From the NCBI GenBank assembly GCA_963575745.1, contig CAUYUJ010014595.1, forward strand, positions 186,095-250,094: 64,000 nucleotides of DNA, written 5' to 3'. A program made the position numbers and the translations under genes. How positions within the stretch are numbered: position 1 is the stretch's first letter; the number at the start of each line of letters is the position of its first letter. This document shows, piece by piece, positions 32,889 through 43,734 of this stretch. The notes beneath the pieces are model-generated. The model was given only the letters and a program-made list of their open reading frames with translations, was not told the origin of the DNA and made no database searches. This DNA comes from Prorocentrum cordatum (lineage: Eukaryota; Sar; Dinophyceae; Prorocentrales; Prorocentraceae).

Positions 32889-33245
32889 CATAGCATGTTA
32901 GAGCTCAAGTTGAGATTTAACATAGCATGCTCGATCACAAACTGTAACCTAAAATATCATGTTAGATCACAAAGTGCGATCTATCATATCATGTTAGATC
33001 ACAAAGTGTGATCTAACATCGCATGTTAGATCACACCTTGTGATCTAACATATCGTGTTAGATCACACTTGTGATCGAACATATCATGTTAGAGTAGAAA
33101 CGGAGATCTAACATAGCATGTTAGAGTAGAAATGGAGATCTAACACAGCATGTGATATCAGAAAGTGAGCTCTAACATGGCATGCCCGAGCATGTTAGAT
33201 CTACAATTGAGCTCTAACATGGCATGTTAGAGCTCCCATATCATG
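32880..33245. repeat. 32-bp double-palindrome satellite, block 1
   Basis: About 11 diverged units built from GATCACAAnTTGTGATC and TAACATnnCATGTTA. It sits between a Gly/Lys-rich ORF and the 570-codon ORF. Confidence 0.93.
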
Positions 33246-33294
33246 GCACACTGTGGCGCTGTTGTACCACAGCCCCACCCCCAGATTTGGCTAG

Positions 33295-35061
33295 CCTTCT
33301 AGCCATCAGGTCGGCAACTGCGAGTTCCGGAAGAAGTGCCGCAAGGGCTTGCGCGAGCAAGCCGAGCGAAACAGAATCCTGCGGGGATATGCAGCAGAGG
33401 TTGGCGACAGAGAAGCAGTTCTGGAATGTGAGCGCCGTGCGCGCTGGATCGCTTACAAGATGCGCAGTTTGAACGAACGCGGCCAGATGATCAGAGACGC
33501 GGAAGGGGTCTGGGAAAATCAGTCAGGGCCCTACGGAGGCCTTGGTGCCGCAGCAGTGCGGCAGATGAGCGAGGAGGAGCGCGCGTGGAAAGCCCAAATG
33601 AGAATGCACGAGGCGGCCCATCCCCCGCCTCCGCCAAATATCACAGTCCAGAGGCCTCGGCAACATCAACAAGCGCCAGCTCCACCGCCGACGGCGCCAG
33701 CTCCGTGGCTCCACCGCCGAGCTCAACCTATGGCTGCAACAGCTGGGCCCTCAGGCAACCCGAACTCCATGGTGCCCGACGACGCCGAGGAGCCCCGCGA
33801 CGCGGAGCTCGTGGGGGGCGCCCCTCCAGCCGCGCTCGTCGGACCTCGTCCGAGCCGCGCTGGGGCGAGCCGCGCTCGGAGCCGACCTCGCCCGAGCCGC
33901 GCTCCTCCAGCGCCACAGGAGGAAGCGCATGAGGAGAGCCCGATGGATGGGGGCGACGGCGCTATCCCTGAGGAGGAGGGCGAGTTTGCCGAGGAGGACG
34001 GCGCGGCCTCCAGTCGCTCGGGCCCGCCATCAGGTTGGGGCGGCGGCGACATCCAGCACTGCGCCAACCAGTGCGAGGAGATGCGCCAGCAGGCGGGCGG
34101 GGGACGTGATCCTCAGCTCGTCCAGGAGGAAATGCGCGAGCAGGCGGAGGCGCTGGGGAGAGCCTGCCGAGAGTCGATGGCGCGGGCGCAGGCGTGGGCA
34201 GCGTCGGCTGGGGCATCGCCGGCTGCAACAGCTCCCGTGGACGTGCTGCGTGATGAGCCTGCGCTCTTGATGCCTGAATCGGCCCCTGGTGCTCCTGTCA
34301 CGCCACCTATTTCAGGATCACCGTCGGCTGCGCCATCTGCAGATCATCGGGATTGGCAGGCGTGCGCGCCGTGGCGCGAGAAGAAGAGGGGTCAGCAGGA
34401 CTTAGTCCCTGAGGATTACGGCCCCCCCAGGACGAAGCCGAAGACGCCTGGGCCGCCTGACCAATTGCGTGCTCCAGGCCAGGGGCCATCGCCTGGGCCG
34501 TCAGCAAAACTGAGGCTCCCGTCGATGGGGCCAACGCTGGGTCCAGCCACGGCGGCCCTACCAGCACCGAAAGCGAGGCCCGTGAGCCGACCGCCACCGG
34601 CTCCACCCATGGCGGCGTCCCATCGGGGCCCTGGCGCGATCGCACCAGCACCAGCGCCGATGCGCCTTCCCCATCACGTCCCGCCGCCGGAGGCGCCGCC
34701 GCCGCCGCCGCGGGGCCCCCGCGGGGCACCGCCGCCGCGAGCGCAGGTTCGGACAGAGATGGACGTGCATAGCTTGGGCTTCGCCGACCAGGAAGAGCGA
34801 GATCGGCAGGAACACGTGCAGGCTGAGCGGAGTCGCAACATTGGGGCATATCGGCGGAGCACGACCGTCTCGGCTGCGAAGGCAGGTCAGCTTGAGGCGG
34901 AGGAGGCTGCACGACGCCAGTGCGACGAGGACGTGGCGGGCCGGGATCAGATGGCGGCGGCCCGCAGTTTTCTCAAGTGGCAAGTAGCTGCAACGGCCCT
35001 CCAAGACGTACCAGCGTACTTGCGCGGGAAGGACCCGCGACGTGCAATCGGATCGCCGTGA
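33295..35061 (+). CDS. Pro/Ala-rich ORF1 of a two-ORF unit
   Basis: The frame is open from 33,295 and its first ATG is at 33,349, giving 570 residues to TGA 35,059-35,061. Before that Met the frame reads NCEFRKKCRKGLREQAER, so an exon boundary or earlier start is possible. The N-terminal 90 residues are helical and basic (ERRARWIAYKMRSLNERGQM). Then comes a long Pro/Ala/Gly disordered middle, a Glu/Gln-rich helix (NQCEEMRQQAGGGRDPQLVQ), a Pro-rich tract with a PPPPPRGPRGAPPP run, and a charged C-terminal coiled-coil region (SLGFADQEERDRQEHVQAER). No catalytic motif. It could be a gag-like or scaffold protein. The stop overlaps the next ORF's start as TGATG. Two GGCTGCAACAGCT hairpin motifs fall in frame as AATA. 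Confidence 0.6.
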   Translation, partial: PSSHQVGNCEFRKKCRKGLREQAERNRILRGYAAEVGDREAVLECERRARWIAYKMRSLNERGQMIRDAEGVWENQSGPYGGLGAAAVRQMSEEERAWKAQMRMHEAAHPPPPPNITVQRPRQHQQAPAPPPTAPAPWLHRRAQPMAATAGPSGNPNSMVPDDAEEPRDAELVGGAPPAALVGPRPSRAGASRARSRPRPSRAPPAPQEEAHEESPMDGGDGAIPEEEGEFAEEDGAASSRSGPPSGWGGGDIQHCANQCEEMRQQAGGGRDPQLVQEEMREQAEALGRACRESMARAQAWAASAGASPAATAPVDVLRDEPALLMPESAPGAPVTPPISGSPSAAPSADHRDWQACAPWREKKRGQQDLVPEDYGPPRTKPKTPGPPDQLRAPGQGPSPGPSAKLRLPSMGPTLGPATAALPAPKARPVSRPPPAPPMAASHRGPGAIAPAPAPMRLPHHVPPPEAPPPPPRGPRGAPPPRAQVRTEMDVHSLGFADQEERDRQEHVQAERSRNIGAYRRSTTVSAAKAGQLEAEEAARRQCDEDVAGRDQMAAARSFLKWQVAATALQDVPAYLRGKDPRRAIGSP

Positions 35062-35843
35062 TGCCTGCAGCGCAGGCCGCCCAGCTGCCCCCGATACCGA
35101 ATCGGATCCCACCCTTGGTGTTGTCAAGCCCGCATGAGGCGGCGCAGGCGTTGCGCGCGGACTGGGCGAGAGCACCGAACTCGCACAATGACCCCGACGC
35201 GCGGGAGAAGGAGATGAGGCTTCGGGACAAGAGGAACGGGATGAGAATGGAGCGCCTCGTGGCGGGCGCTCCCGTCTTCTACTCGAGCTCGGGGAACAGC
35301 ATGTGGCCTCTGGTGCAGTCGGGCGACCACTGCCTCTTCCACCCGATCCAGGCGATAACAGCGATGGACGGGCCCCCCCACATCATCGAGAAGGACGAGT
35401 CCCCCATTGCCGTCGGGGACGTCGTGTTCTGCCGCCCCCAGCCGACTCACCAGTACTACGCCCACTCTGTGCGCCACGCAGAGTGGGACAGTTGCCGCCA
35501 GGAGAACAAGTACTGGATCGGCGGCCTCCAAGTGCGCCACAACTGGAGGCCGTGCAACGGCCACTGCTTTCGTCGTGACATCTTCGGCATCCTGATCAAT
35601 GTCTACGTCAACATAGGCGGGCGATACCGCAGGAGGCCCCACCCGCAGCCTCTGTACAATAAGGTCGCGCCCCTGGTTGCGCAGGGCGAGTGGAGCAACG
35701 CGGCCGAGAGGATGTGCGAGGCGGAGTCAGACGCAGACATGGAGCCGCCCGCGCCCGTCCACGAGGATGATACTGAGACTGCTGCCGCATTGGCGGAGCT
35801 TCGCAGTGTCACAGGGCCACAGAGCCGCGTCCGCAAAGCCTAG
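35061..35843 (+). CDS. S24/S26 (LexA/signal-peptidase fold) peptidase-like protein
   Basis: The ATG at 35,061 overlaps the upstream TGA by one base. The 260-residue product has SSGNSMWPLVQSGDHCLFHP at residues 76-95, matching the S24/S26 signature S-M-x-P-x4-G-D around the catalytic Ser (Ser80). Next are VGDVVFCRPQP (118-128), YYAHSVRHAEWD (132-143), YWIGGLQVRHNW (151-162) and NGHCFRRDIFGILIN (166-180), the strands of the same beta-rich fold. The dyad Lys expected in the HSVRH strand is not evident, so the protein may be inactive or use another residue. The tail is acidic, and no transmembrane segment is seen, which argues against a secretory signal peptidase. The frame is intact, unusual in this window. 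Confidence 0.65.
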   Translation: MPAAQAAQLPPIPNRIPPLVLSSPHEAAQALRADWARAPNSHNDPDAREKEMRLRDKRNGMRMERLVAGAPVFYSSSGNSMWPLVQSGDHCLFHPIQAITAMDGPPHIIEKDESPIAVGDVVFCRPQPTHQYYAHSVRHAEWDSCRQENKYWIGGLQVRHNWRPCNGHCFRRDIFGILINVYVNIGGRYRRRPHPQPLYNKVAPLVAQGEWSNAAERMCEAESDADMEPPAPVHEDDTETAAALAELRSVTGPQSRVRKA

Positions 35844-37282
35844 ACCACTGTATCCTCGGGCGAGCCCCGCGGACAGCTTGACCAGGCATTGGCTGCAACA
35901 GCGACCCCACTCTTTAAGTGTTCAGCCGCCAAGGCCAGCAGGCTGGTGCAGCACAGATGTCGCCAGCGAGGCCAGCGTGCTAATCTGCTGCCCACTGCGG
36001 CACGTTCGTATTCCACGGCGCCCCGCAGGGGATTTGCTTGGAATGAATGCACTTCGTTGGCCGCGAGCCAGCGCGTTTCGGTCCAAAGCGTGCTCTGCGC
36101 GCCGTCAATTCTATGAAGGATGCTTGCATCGGCAAGATTGCGCGCCCGGGCGTCACAACAATCGTCTGCAGGCTGCGCTGCTCTCGCAGGAACTCAGGCC
36201 ACCCCCATCTCGTGGTTGATTGCTTCGCGTGTTCTCCAGCCCCCCGCCCCCTTCCTTCCTGGACGCAAGCTCTCCCACCCCTTATCCTTCTTGCTCCTGC
36301 ATCCATGTGCCTCCTGGTTGAAACGGCTGCTCATGGCCCTGGCGTTCATCCTCCCCTGTCCTTGCATCCCCTTCCTCCGCCTGCTCCTGCCCCTGATCGC
36401 CCTCTTCCTGCTCCTCCTCCGCCCTCTGTCGGAAGGGCAAGCTGGCGCGCGACGGCCGTCGCCAGCCAGGGTTCCATCTCTTAATGCCACTTCCTGCTGC
36501 TGGTGATCATAGCAATGTCTTTGCGGACCCACGCCCGATCGGCCAGTTCCCCCGCGCTCAGCTCGTCAGTCAGGGGGGAGCTCTTCATTCGCGCCCGCGT
36601 TGGCGGCGGCGCCGTCCGAGGGCTCCGAATCCTACTCAGACCGGGGCAGAATCTGGTCTGACACTTTGAAGTCTTTCGGTCGCACATTATCGCTGTCTGA
36701 ACATCGCCAGTCAGTTCCCCGCATCTTCCTAAGCGCGCCCAGGACAGGTGCCGCGATAAAGGTGCCATGGGGGCTATGAGCACCTCAAGCATTTCCTGGA
36801 TGCTGGCAACAGCATTCCTGAAGCATGCTGATCTCATTGGTAAGCATGCAGATCCGTTGGCTGCAACAGCTACAATAAGTTCCCCCTTGGCTGCGACAGG
36901 GGCAATAACTCCCCCCTTCAGGTCCCGCATCCTCCCCCCGCTCGTTGCCCCACAGGCCCCGTCGTTGCCGCGGCTCGCTGTCCCCGCCGCGCGGCTGCCC
37001 ACCGCGGCTGCCCGCGCGCAAGTCAGTGCTGGTGGGGCGGAGGAAGCTCGTTGAGGCAGCTTGATCGCTCGGGGTGCAGTAACAGGGCCCACCGCGAGCG
37101 TGGACGCGGTCTGGGCTGACCGCCACAGACATGCGCCCACCAGCGCTGCCATCGATGCCCCTGCTCTTCCCCACCTGCCCCGCTCTTTCCCCGCCCCCCC
37201 GCCGCAGGTCCCCGGCGGCGGGCAGCGCCGCTGCAGGCGCACTGCAGGAGAGGGATAGCGACAGACAGAGGGAGAGTGGCAA

Positions 37283-37286
<4 letters not shown>
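35844..37286. other. Unassigned stretch, no convincing gene
   Basis: Short ORFs only. It holds GGCTGCAACAGC motifs at 35,891 and 36,859 and GGCTGCGACAGG at 36,899. 36,200-36,460 is C/T-rich, like an intron or UTR. Confidence 0.4.

Positions 37287-37330
<44 letters not shown>
37287..37330. repeat. (GA)n microsatellite
   Basis: About 20 AG units followed by GGGAGGGAG. Confidence 0.95.
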
Positions 37331-37334
<4 letters not shown>

Positions 37335-37349
37335 AGAGATCCACACCAC

Positions 37350-37405
37350 AAAGGGCGATCTAACATGGCATGTTAGATCCCACATGCGATATAACATGGC
37401 ATTTT
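37350..37405. repeat. 32-bp double-palindrome satellite, short block
   Basis: About two units (GATCTAACATGGCATGTTAG, then GATATAACATGGCATTTTAG) separate from the main array. Confidence 0.8.
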
Positions 37406-37659
37406 AGACCGGCAGATCCACTCATGCGCAGTTTTAAGCGGTTTCGGTGTCTTGCCGCCTTTTCTTCTTTTCCCCTTATCGCCCGCGGCTTTCTGCCGCT
37501 CTCGCTCTGCTCTGATGTCCGCCGCATCATCGGGCGCAATGGTGGCGAACTCGTTGCGCGGAACTGTTGTAGAAACTGGGGAATCATGTCCTTGCCGTCT
37601 GCGCAGTTTGAAGAGCTCCTGGGGAGGGCACCGCGGCGAATGCCTTCCCTGGCAGAAAT

Positions 37660-38975
37660 TGAGCCCTAACAGAGCATGTTAGAGCACAATTTCTGCCCGA
37701 ACATAGCATGGTCGGGCAAAGCTTGTGCCAAAACTTAGCGCGGCTCAACTTGAGCTCTAACATAGCATGTTCGAGCACAAGTTGAAATCTAACAGGGCAT
37801 GTTAGATCACGACGTGTGATCCGACGTCGCATGTTGGACCACAAACTGTGATCTAACATGCCATGTTATACCACAGCTTGTGATCAAACATAGCATGTTA
37901 TATCACAACTTGTGATCTACCATGGCATGTGAGATCCCACGTGTGATCTAACATCGTATGTTAGACCACAGGTTGCGATCTAACGTGGTATGTTTGATCG
38001 CAAGTTGCGATCTAACGTGCTAAGTTAGACCATTAATTGCGATATAACGTGCTTTGGTAGATCAGAAATTGAGCTCTCACATAGCATACTAGGGCACAGA
38101 CTTGGCTATAGAGCACAAGTTGTGCTCTAACATGGCATGCACACATTGTGATCTAACGTGCCATGTTAGATCTCATGTTGTGATCTAGCATGCGGTGTTC
38201 GATTGCAAGTTGCGATATAACATGCTATGTCCGATCCCACGTGCGATCTAACATCGCATGTTATACCACAAGTTGCCATCTAACATGGCATGTTAGATCA
38301 CAAGTTGCGATATAACATTCTATGCTAGATCAGAAATGGTGATCTAAAGTGCGATGATAGATCAGAAATGGAGCTCTAACGTAGCATACTAGAGCACATA
38401 TTTGGCTTTAGAGCACAATATATGTTCTAACATGGCATGTGATAGCGCAACTTGTGATCTAACAGAGCATGTTAGATCACAAATTTGGCTGTAGAGCAAA
38501 CTTTCTGCTCTAACATGGCATGTTAGAGCGCAGTTTCTGCTCTAACATAGCATGTTCGATCACAAATTCTGATCTAACATAGAACGTTAGAGCACAAGCT
38601 GTGATCTAACATGGTATGTCAGATCACAAGTTGTGATCTAACATGCTGTTTTAGATTAGAAATTGTGTTTTAAAATGGAATGTTAGAGCGCAAAGTTGGC
38701 TCTAGAGTGCAATTTCTGCTCTAACATGGCAAGTTAGAACACACATTATGATCTATCATGCCATGTTAGTTCACAACGTGCGATCCAACATGCCTTGCTA
38801 GATCCCATTTGTGATCTAACATGGCATGTTCGATCGCAAGTTGCGATCTAACATGGCATGTTAGATCGCAACTTGAGATCGAACATGCGATGTTAGATAA
38901 CAAGTTGTGATCTAACATGCTATGTTAGATCAGAAATGGAGCTTTAACATAGCATGTTAGAGCTCAAATTGATGT
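37660..38975. repeat. 32-bp double-palindrome satellite, left main array
   Basis: About 40 units. Each combines an arm pair of the type GATCACAAnTTGTGATC, or its variants GATCGCAAnTTGCGATC (38,832-38,848) and GAGCACAAnTTGTGCTC (38,111-38,127), with TAACATGnCATGTTA. There is no ORF of note. Confidence 0.95.
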
Positions 38976-38980
38976 TGGGA

Positions 38981-39957
38981 GGGCCCGCCCCCGCCACCCC
39001 CAAGGGCGCGCGGCATGCGGAGCGCGCGCAAAAATTGTCGCGCGCTGCGCCCCCCCCCCCCCCCCTCCCCCGCCGAGGCGCCCTTAGCCGCCGAAAATCG
39101 ATTTTCGCAGCGCGGTGCTAAGCCCCCCCCCACAGGCGCCCTTGACCGGCGAAAATCGATTTTCGCAGCGCTTAGGGCCCCCTCCCCCCTCCCCCACAGC
39201 GCCTTTGACCGCCGACAATTGATTTTCGATGGTTAAGCCCCCCCCTCAAAAAAAAACGCCCTTAACCGCCGAAAATAGATTTTCGCAGTGCTCAGGCCCC
39301 CCCCCCAAAAAAAAACACCCTTGCCCGCCGGAAATTGATTTTCGCAGTGCTAAGAGCCTCCCCCCTCCCCCCCCCAAATGCGCTCTAAATCGCCGAAAAT
39401 CGATTTCCGCGGGTTAAGACCCCCCCCCAAAATGGATGGGGTCTTAACCAGTCCGAAATCGATTTCGGACTGGTTAAGACATTTTTTTCGCCGGTTAAGC
39501 CCTCCCCTCCCCCGCAAAAAAAAAAACGCCCTTAGCCGGCGAAAAGGGGCCCTTAGCGCTGCGAAAATCGACTTTCGGCGGTTAAGGGCGCTCTGGGGGG
39601 GGGGGGGGGGGGGGCTTTAACCGGCGAAAATCGATTTTCGCGGGTTAAGGGCGTTTTTTTTTTTTGGGGGGGGGGCCTTCAGCACTTCGAAAATTGATTT
39701 TCGAAGGTTATGGGCGTTTTTTTTTTTTTTTTGGAGAGGGGGGGCAGCGAAAATCTATTTTCGGCGGTCAAAGGCGCCTGGGGGAGGGGGGGGGGGGCCT
39801 GAGCATTATGAACATCGATTTTCGCTGGTTAAGGGCGCTTTGGGGGGGGGGGGGCGCGGCAAGGGCGCTTGGGGGGAGGGGGGGGGGGGGGGCGTAGCAC
39901 GACGCATTTGTCGATTTCCGCGCGCCGCGCGCACTTGGGTGCGGCGGGGGCGGGCCC
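38981..39957. repeat. Large palindrome of about 980 bp with poly-C/poly-G arms
   Basis: The left end GGGCCCGCCCCCGCC at 38,981 is mirrored by GGCGGGGGCGGGCCC ending at 39,957. The left half has about 75-bp units: C runs followed by GCCCTTAACCGCCGAAAATC and GATTTTCGCAG. The right half has the reverse complement order: GCGAAAATCGATTTTCG, GGCGGTTAAGGGCG and G runs. The perfect 40-bp palindrome sits at the centre. Individual units also centre on the 16-bp palindrome CGAAAATCGATTTTCG. Nothing in it looks coding. Confidence 0.85.
39441..39480. repeat. Perfect 40-bp palindrome
   Basis: GTCTTAACCAGTCCGAAATC is followed directly by its exact reverse complement, with no spacer. The bases just outside do not pair. 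Confidence 0.97.
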
Positions 39958-39984
39958 GCGGGGAATCGATTTTCGCGAACATCG

Positions 39985-41588
39985 ATTCCAGCTCTAACAT
40001 AGCATGTTAGTTCACACGGCGTGAAATCACTTGCTATGTTAGAGCGCAAGTTCTGCTCTTACATGCCATGTTAGATCACAAGTTGTGATCGAACATGGCA
40101 TATTAGATCGCAACGTGTGCTCTAACATGCCATGTTAGAGCAGAAATTGTGCTATACAACCAAGTTTGTGATCTAACATGCCATGTTCGATCACACTTTG
40201 TGATCTAACATGACATGTTCGATCAGAAATTGCGATCAAACATGCCATGTTAGATCGCAACTTGCGAACTAACATAGCTTCCACATCACAAATTGTGATC
40301 TGACATCGCACGTTAGATCACAGTTGTGATCTAACATGGTATGTTAGAAAATAATGCGTGCTCTAACATGCAATGTCAGAGCAGAACATGTGCTCGAACA
40401 TACCATGTCAGAGCAGAAATTGGGCTCTGCAGCCAAATTTGTGATCTAACATGCGATGTTAGGTCGCAGTTTGTGATATAACATGCGATGTTGGATCACA
40501 AATTGTGATCTAACATTGCACGTTGGATCACAAATTGTGATCGAAGATAGCAGGTTCGATCACAACTTGTGATCTAACATCGCATGTTCGATCACAAGTT
40601 GTGATCGAACATGGTATTTCACATCACAACTTGTGATCAAACCTACCATGTTAGATCACAACTTGCGATCTAACATGCCATGTTAGATCACAAATGGGAT
40701 CTCACATGGCATGTTAGATCGCACGTTGTGCTCTAACATAGTATGTTAGATCAGACGTTGCGCTCTAACTTGCCATGTTAGAGCAGAAATTGCGCTCTAG
40801 AGCAGAATTTGCGCTCTAACATGTTTTTGTTAGAACACACTTTCTGATCTAACACAGCATCTTAGATCACATCTTGTGATCTAGCATACCATGTTAGATC
40901 ACAACTTGTGATCTAACATGGCACGTTCGATCACAATGTGTGATCTAACATAGCATGTCCGATCACAAGTGTGATATACATGCCATGTTAGATCACAACT
41001 TGCGATCTAGAGTGCTATGTTAGATCGCAAATGGGACCTAACATGGCATGTTAGATCGCACGTTGTGATCGAACATGGTATGTTAGATCAGAAGTTGCGC
41101 TCTAACTTGCCATGTTCGAGCAGAAATTGCGCTCTAGAGCCAAATTTGCGCTCTCACATGCCTTTTTCAGAACACAATGTCTGATCTAACACAGCATCTT
41201 AGATCACATCTTGTGATCTAGCAGACCATGTTAGATTACAACTTGTGATCTAACATGGTATGTTAGATTACAATGTGTGATCTAACATAGCATGTCCGAT
41301 CACAAGTGTGATATACATGCCATGTGAGATCACGACGTGCGATCTAGAGTGTTATGTTAGATCGCAAACGGGACCTAACATGGCATGTTAGATCGCACGT
41401 TGTGATCTAACATGGTAGGTTAGATCAGAAGTTGCGCTCTAACTTGCCATGTTAGAGCAGAAATTGCGCTCTAGAGCCAAATTTGGGCTCTGACATGCCA
41501 TGTTAGAGCACAATTTCAGATCTAACATAGCATATTCGATCACAACTTGTGATCTAACATGCCATGTTAGATCACAACTTGTGGTCCG
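39985..41588. repeat. 32-bp double-palindrome satellite, right main array with 337-bp higher-order repeat
   Basis: About 50 units. The marker TGCCATGTT(A/C)GAGCAG next to AAATTGCGCTCTAGAG recurs at 40,771, 41,108 and 41,445, exactly 337 bp apart. The intervening units match in order, so a roughly 10.5-unit block was tandemly amplified. Confidence 0.93.
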
Positions 41589-41880
41589 CGTGCCCCATCC
41601 TACGCTCCTCCTTCAACCCCCGGCACAACCCCCAAGCACAACCCCCCGGCACAACCCCCACGCAGCCTCACAACCCCTAGCACTGCCTCTCAGCACAACC
41701 CCCAGCACAAACCCCCAAGGACAACCCCCCAGCACGCCCCCCCGCCCAGCCTCACAACCCCTAGCACTACCTCCCATCACAAACCCCCAGCACAGCCCTC
41801 AAGCACCCCCCCCCCAGCACAAACCCCCACGCAGCCTCACAACCCCTAGCACTACCTCTCAGCACAACCCCCAGCAGCCA
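41589..41880 (+). repeat. CACAACCCCCAG-type minisatellite inserted in the satellite
   Basis: Repeats of AGCACAACCCCC and CCTCACAACCCCTAGCACTA. The left boundary GTGGTCCGCGTGCCCCATCC recurs as GTGGTCCGCATGCCCCATCC at 42,244 beyond the next satellite block. That points to a local duplication. Confidence 0.85.
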
Positions 41881-42243
41881 AATTTTGTGCTCTACAGCCA
41901 AATTTGTGCTCTAACATCTTATGTTAGATCACAATTTGTGATCTAACATAGCATGTTAGATCACACATTGCGATCTAACATACCATGCTATATCACAACT
42001 CGCGATCTAACATGCTATGCTAGATCACACATGTGATCTAACATGCCATGTTAGATCGCACGTTGTGATATAAAATTGTACGTTAGATCAGAATACGTGC
42101 TCTAACTTGCCATGATAGAGCAGAACTTGCGCTCTAGAGCCAACATTGGGCTCTAACATGCCATGTTAGAGCACAATTTCTGATCTAACATAGCATGTTA
42201 GATCACAACTTGCGATCTAACATGCCATGTTAGATCACAACTT
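41881..42243. repeat. 32-bp double-palindrome satellite, block
   Basis: About 11 units continuing the right array after the C-rich minisatellite. Confidence 0.93.
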
Positions 42244-42386
42244 GTGGTCCGCATGCCCCATCCTACTCTCCTTCGACCGCCGATATGGCTCCCAGGTAGC
42301 GCCACGAAACCACCTTCTTCGCCGCGCACACACAGACGGATATTCACGATGTCTGGCTCAGGTGCAGAGTCCAATGCGTTGTCGGC

Positions 42387-43277
42387 GTGGATGCGGGGGG
42401 GGGCGCGCAGAACTGCAACTGCCCCCGCGCGTGCTCCCGCCCGCAACAGCCCCCGGTTGCGTCACCAACATCAACAACATCATCAGCCGCAGCCATGTGG
42501 GCACACATAGATTGCAGCGCTGACGATCGAAGCACACGTCGATTCGCAATATTGCAGGAAGGTCTGGCGTCGTTCACCAGTTATGTGGCGCAGGCGGAAT
42601 GCGCCCCGCAACTGCAGTTTCTGCTCTTCCATCCCGCGCCATCGGGTTTGGAACTGCACGTGCCGTTTCCGCCGAAGCCGTTAATGACGGACGCCCCGCC
42701 GAGCGCCCCGCCGTTGTTTCCGCCGCGCGCCCCGCCGAGCTTCACCTCCAGCTCGCCGAGCATGGGCTTCTCCAGCGATGAGGAGCTCGACCTACTCGAG
42801 CCAGCGCTGAAGAAGCACAAGGCGGGGAAGCCCAACGTGCCCAAGCGCGTGCAGCCCCACGCATTCAAGACCGTCTTCAATCTGATGTACACAGGGTGGC
42901 CAGAGAGCAAGCCGTGGAGGCTGGTGCCGATAAGGCAGCGTGCCGGCGAGGACGGCATCTTGTGCCCGTCGTACTGGGCCAAGCTTGCGCACCGCAGGAA
43001 GATGAAGACCCGCTCTTCCAGGCGCTACGTGGAGCATGGGGGTGCCACTGCCAGAAGGACAATGAGGGGGGGGGGGGGGGGGGGCGCTGTGTGCTTCTAT
43101 TGCAGCCGCGTGCACTCGCATGTTATGCTGAAGAACCGCCATCGGGATGAGGATGATATCGGGATGAAGCTCGACATCACTTTATGCAGTGCCTTGTGCA
43201 GCGCTTTGGATTTGCGGGTCACGCCTCCAGCTGCACCGATGCATGCGCGAAAAGTATTCAAGCCATTCTTTTCGTAG
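42387..43277 (+). CDS. Hypothetical 296-codon ORF
   Basis: An open frame from 42,387 to TAG 43,275-43,277; an internal Met at 42,495 (MWAHIDCSADDRSTRRFAIL) is a better start. A globular-looking part (LASFTSYVAQAECAPQLQFL) is followed by a Pro-rich linker, an acidic patch (SSDEELDLLEPALKKHKAGK) and a basic region (PHAFKTVFNLMYTGWPESKP, then SYWAKLAHRRKMKT). A run of 22 G at about 43,063-43,084 encodes Gly and may be a length error that hides a frameshift. The family is unknown. The ORF is flanked by a satellite on the left and a transposase fragment on the right. Confidence 0.4.
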   Translation: MDAGGGAQNCNCPRACSRPQQPPVASPTSTTSSAAAMWAHIDCSADDRSTRRFAILQEGLASFTSYVAQAECAPQLQFLLFHPAPSGLELHVPFPPKPLMTDAPPSAPPLFPPRAPPSFTSSSPSMGFSSDEELDLLEPALKKHKAGKPNVPKRVQPHAFKTVFNLMYTGWPESKPWRLVPIRQRAGEDGILCPSYWAKLAHRRKMKTRSSRRYVEHGGATARRTMRGGGGGGAVCFYCSRVHSHVMLKNRHRDEDDIGMKLDITLCSALCSALDLRVTPPAAPMHARKVFKPFFS

Positions 43278-43734
43278 GGGCACGGAACGAATGTGCCGGG
43301 GATGCATGGCGCGCTTTGAAAAAATCATCGTTGAAACAGCGATAGAGAGCCCTTGCGCAGCTGCAACAGCATCATCGCATCGCTGCAACAGCTGCACAGC
43401 TATCGAGATCATCGGGCACGGACGTCAACATATCGATGTATCTTGTAAGTCGACTGCGCATTAGACCACCGCGGCGTCAACGGTGCCCCCGCGGTCCCTA
43501 CGCGCAGTCGTCGCGCGCGCAAATGACTTGGGCCAAATGGCTTGAGCCTCGCCAGGATTGTTTTGATGTGTTCCTGCCACATTCTTGTGGGTTCCCAGGG
43601 GGCCGACAAATTCAAAAGTCCTGCCCGCGCTCGTTTGCAACATTAGATTTGCACCGCGCGCTTTGTCCCAAGTATCCGCAGCGGGGGGGGGGGGGCAAGA
43701 CTGCGGGGGGCATGCTGTGAGGAACGATGGTGGT

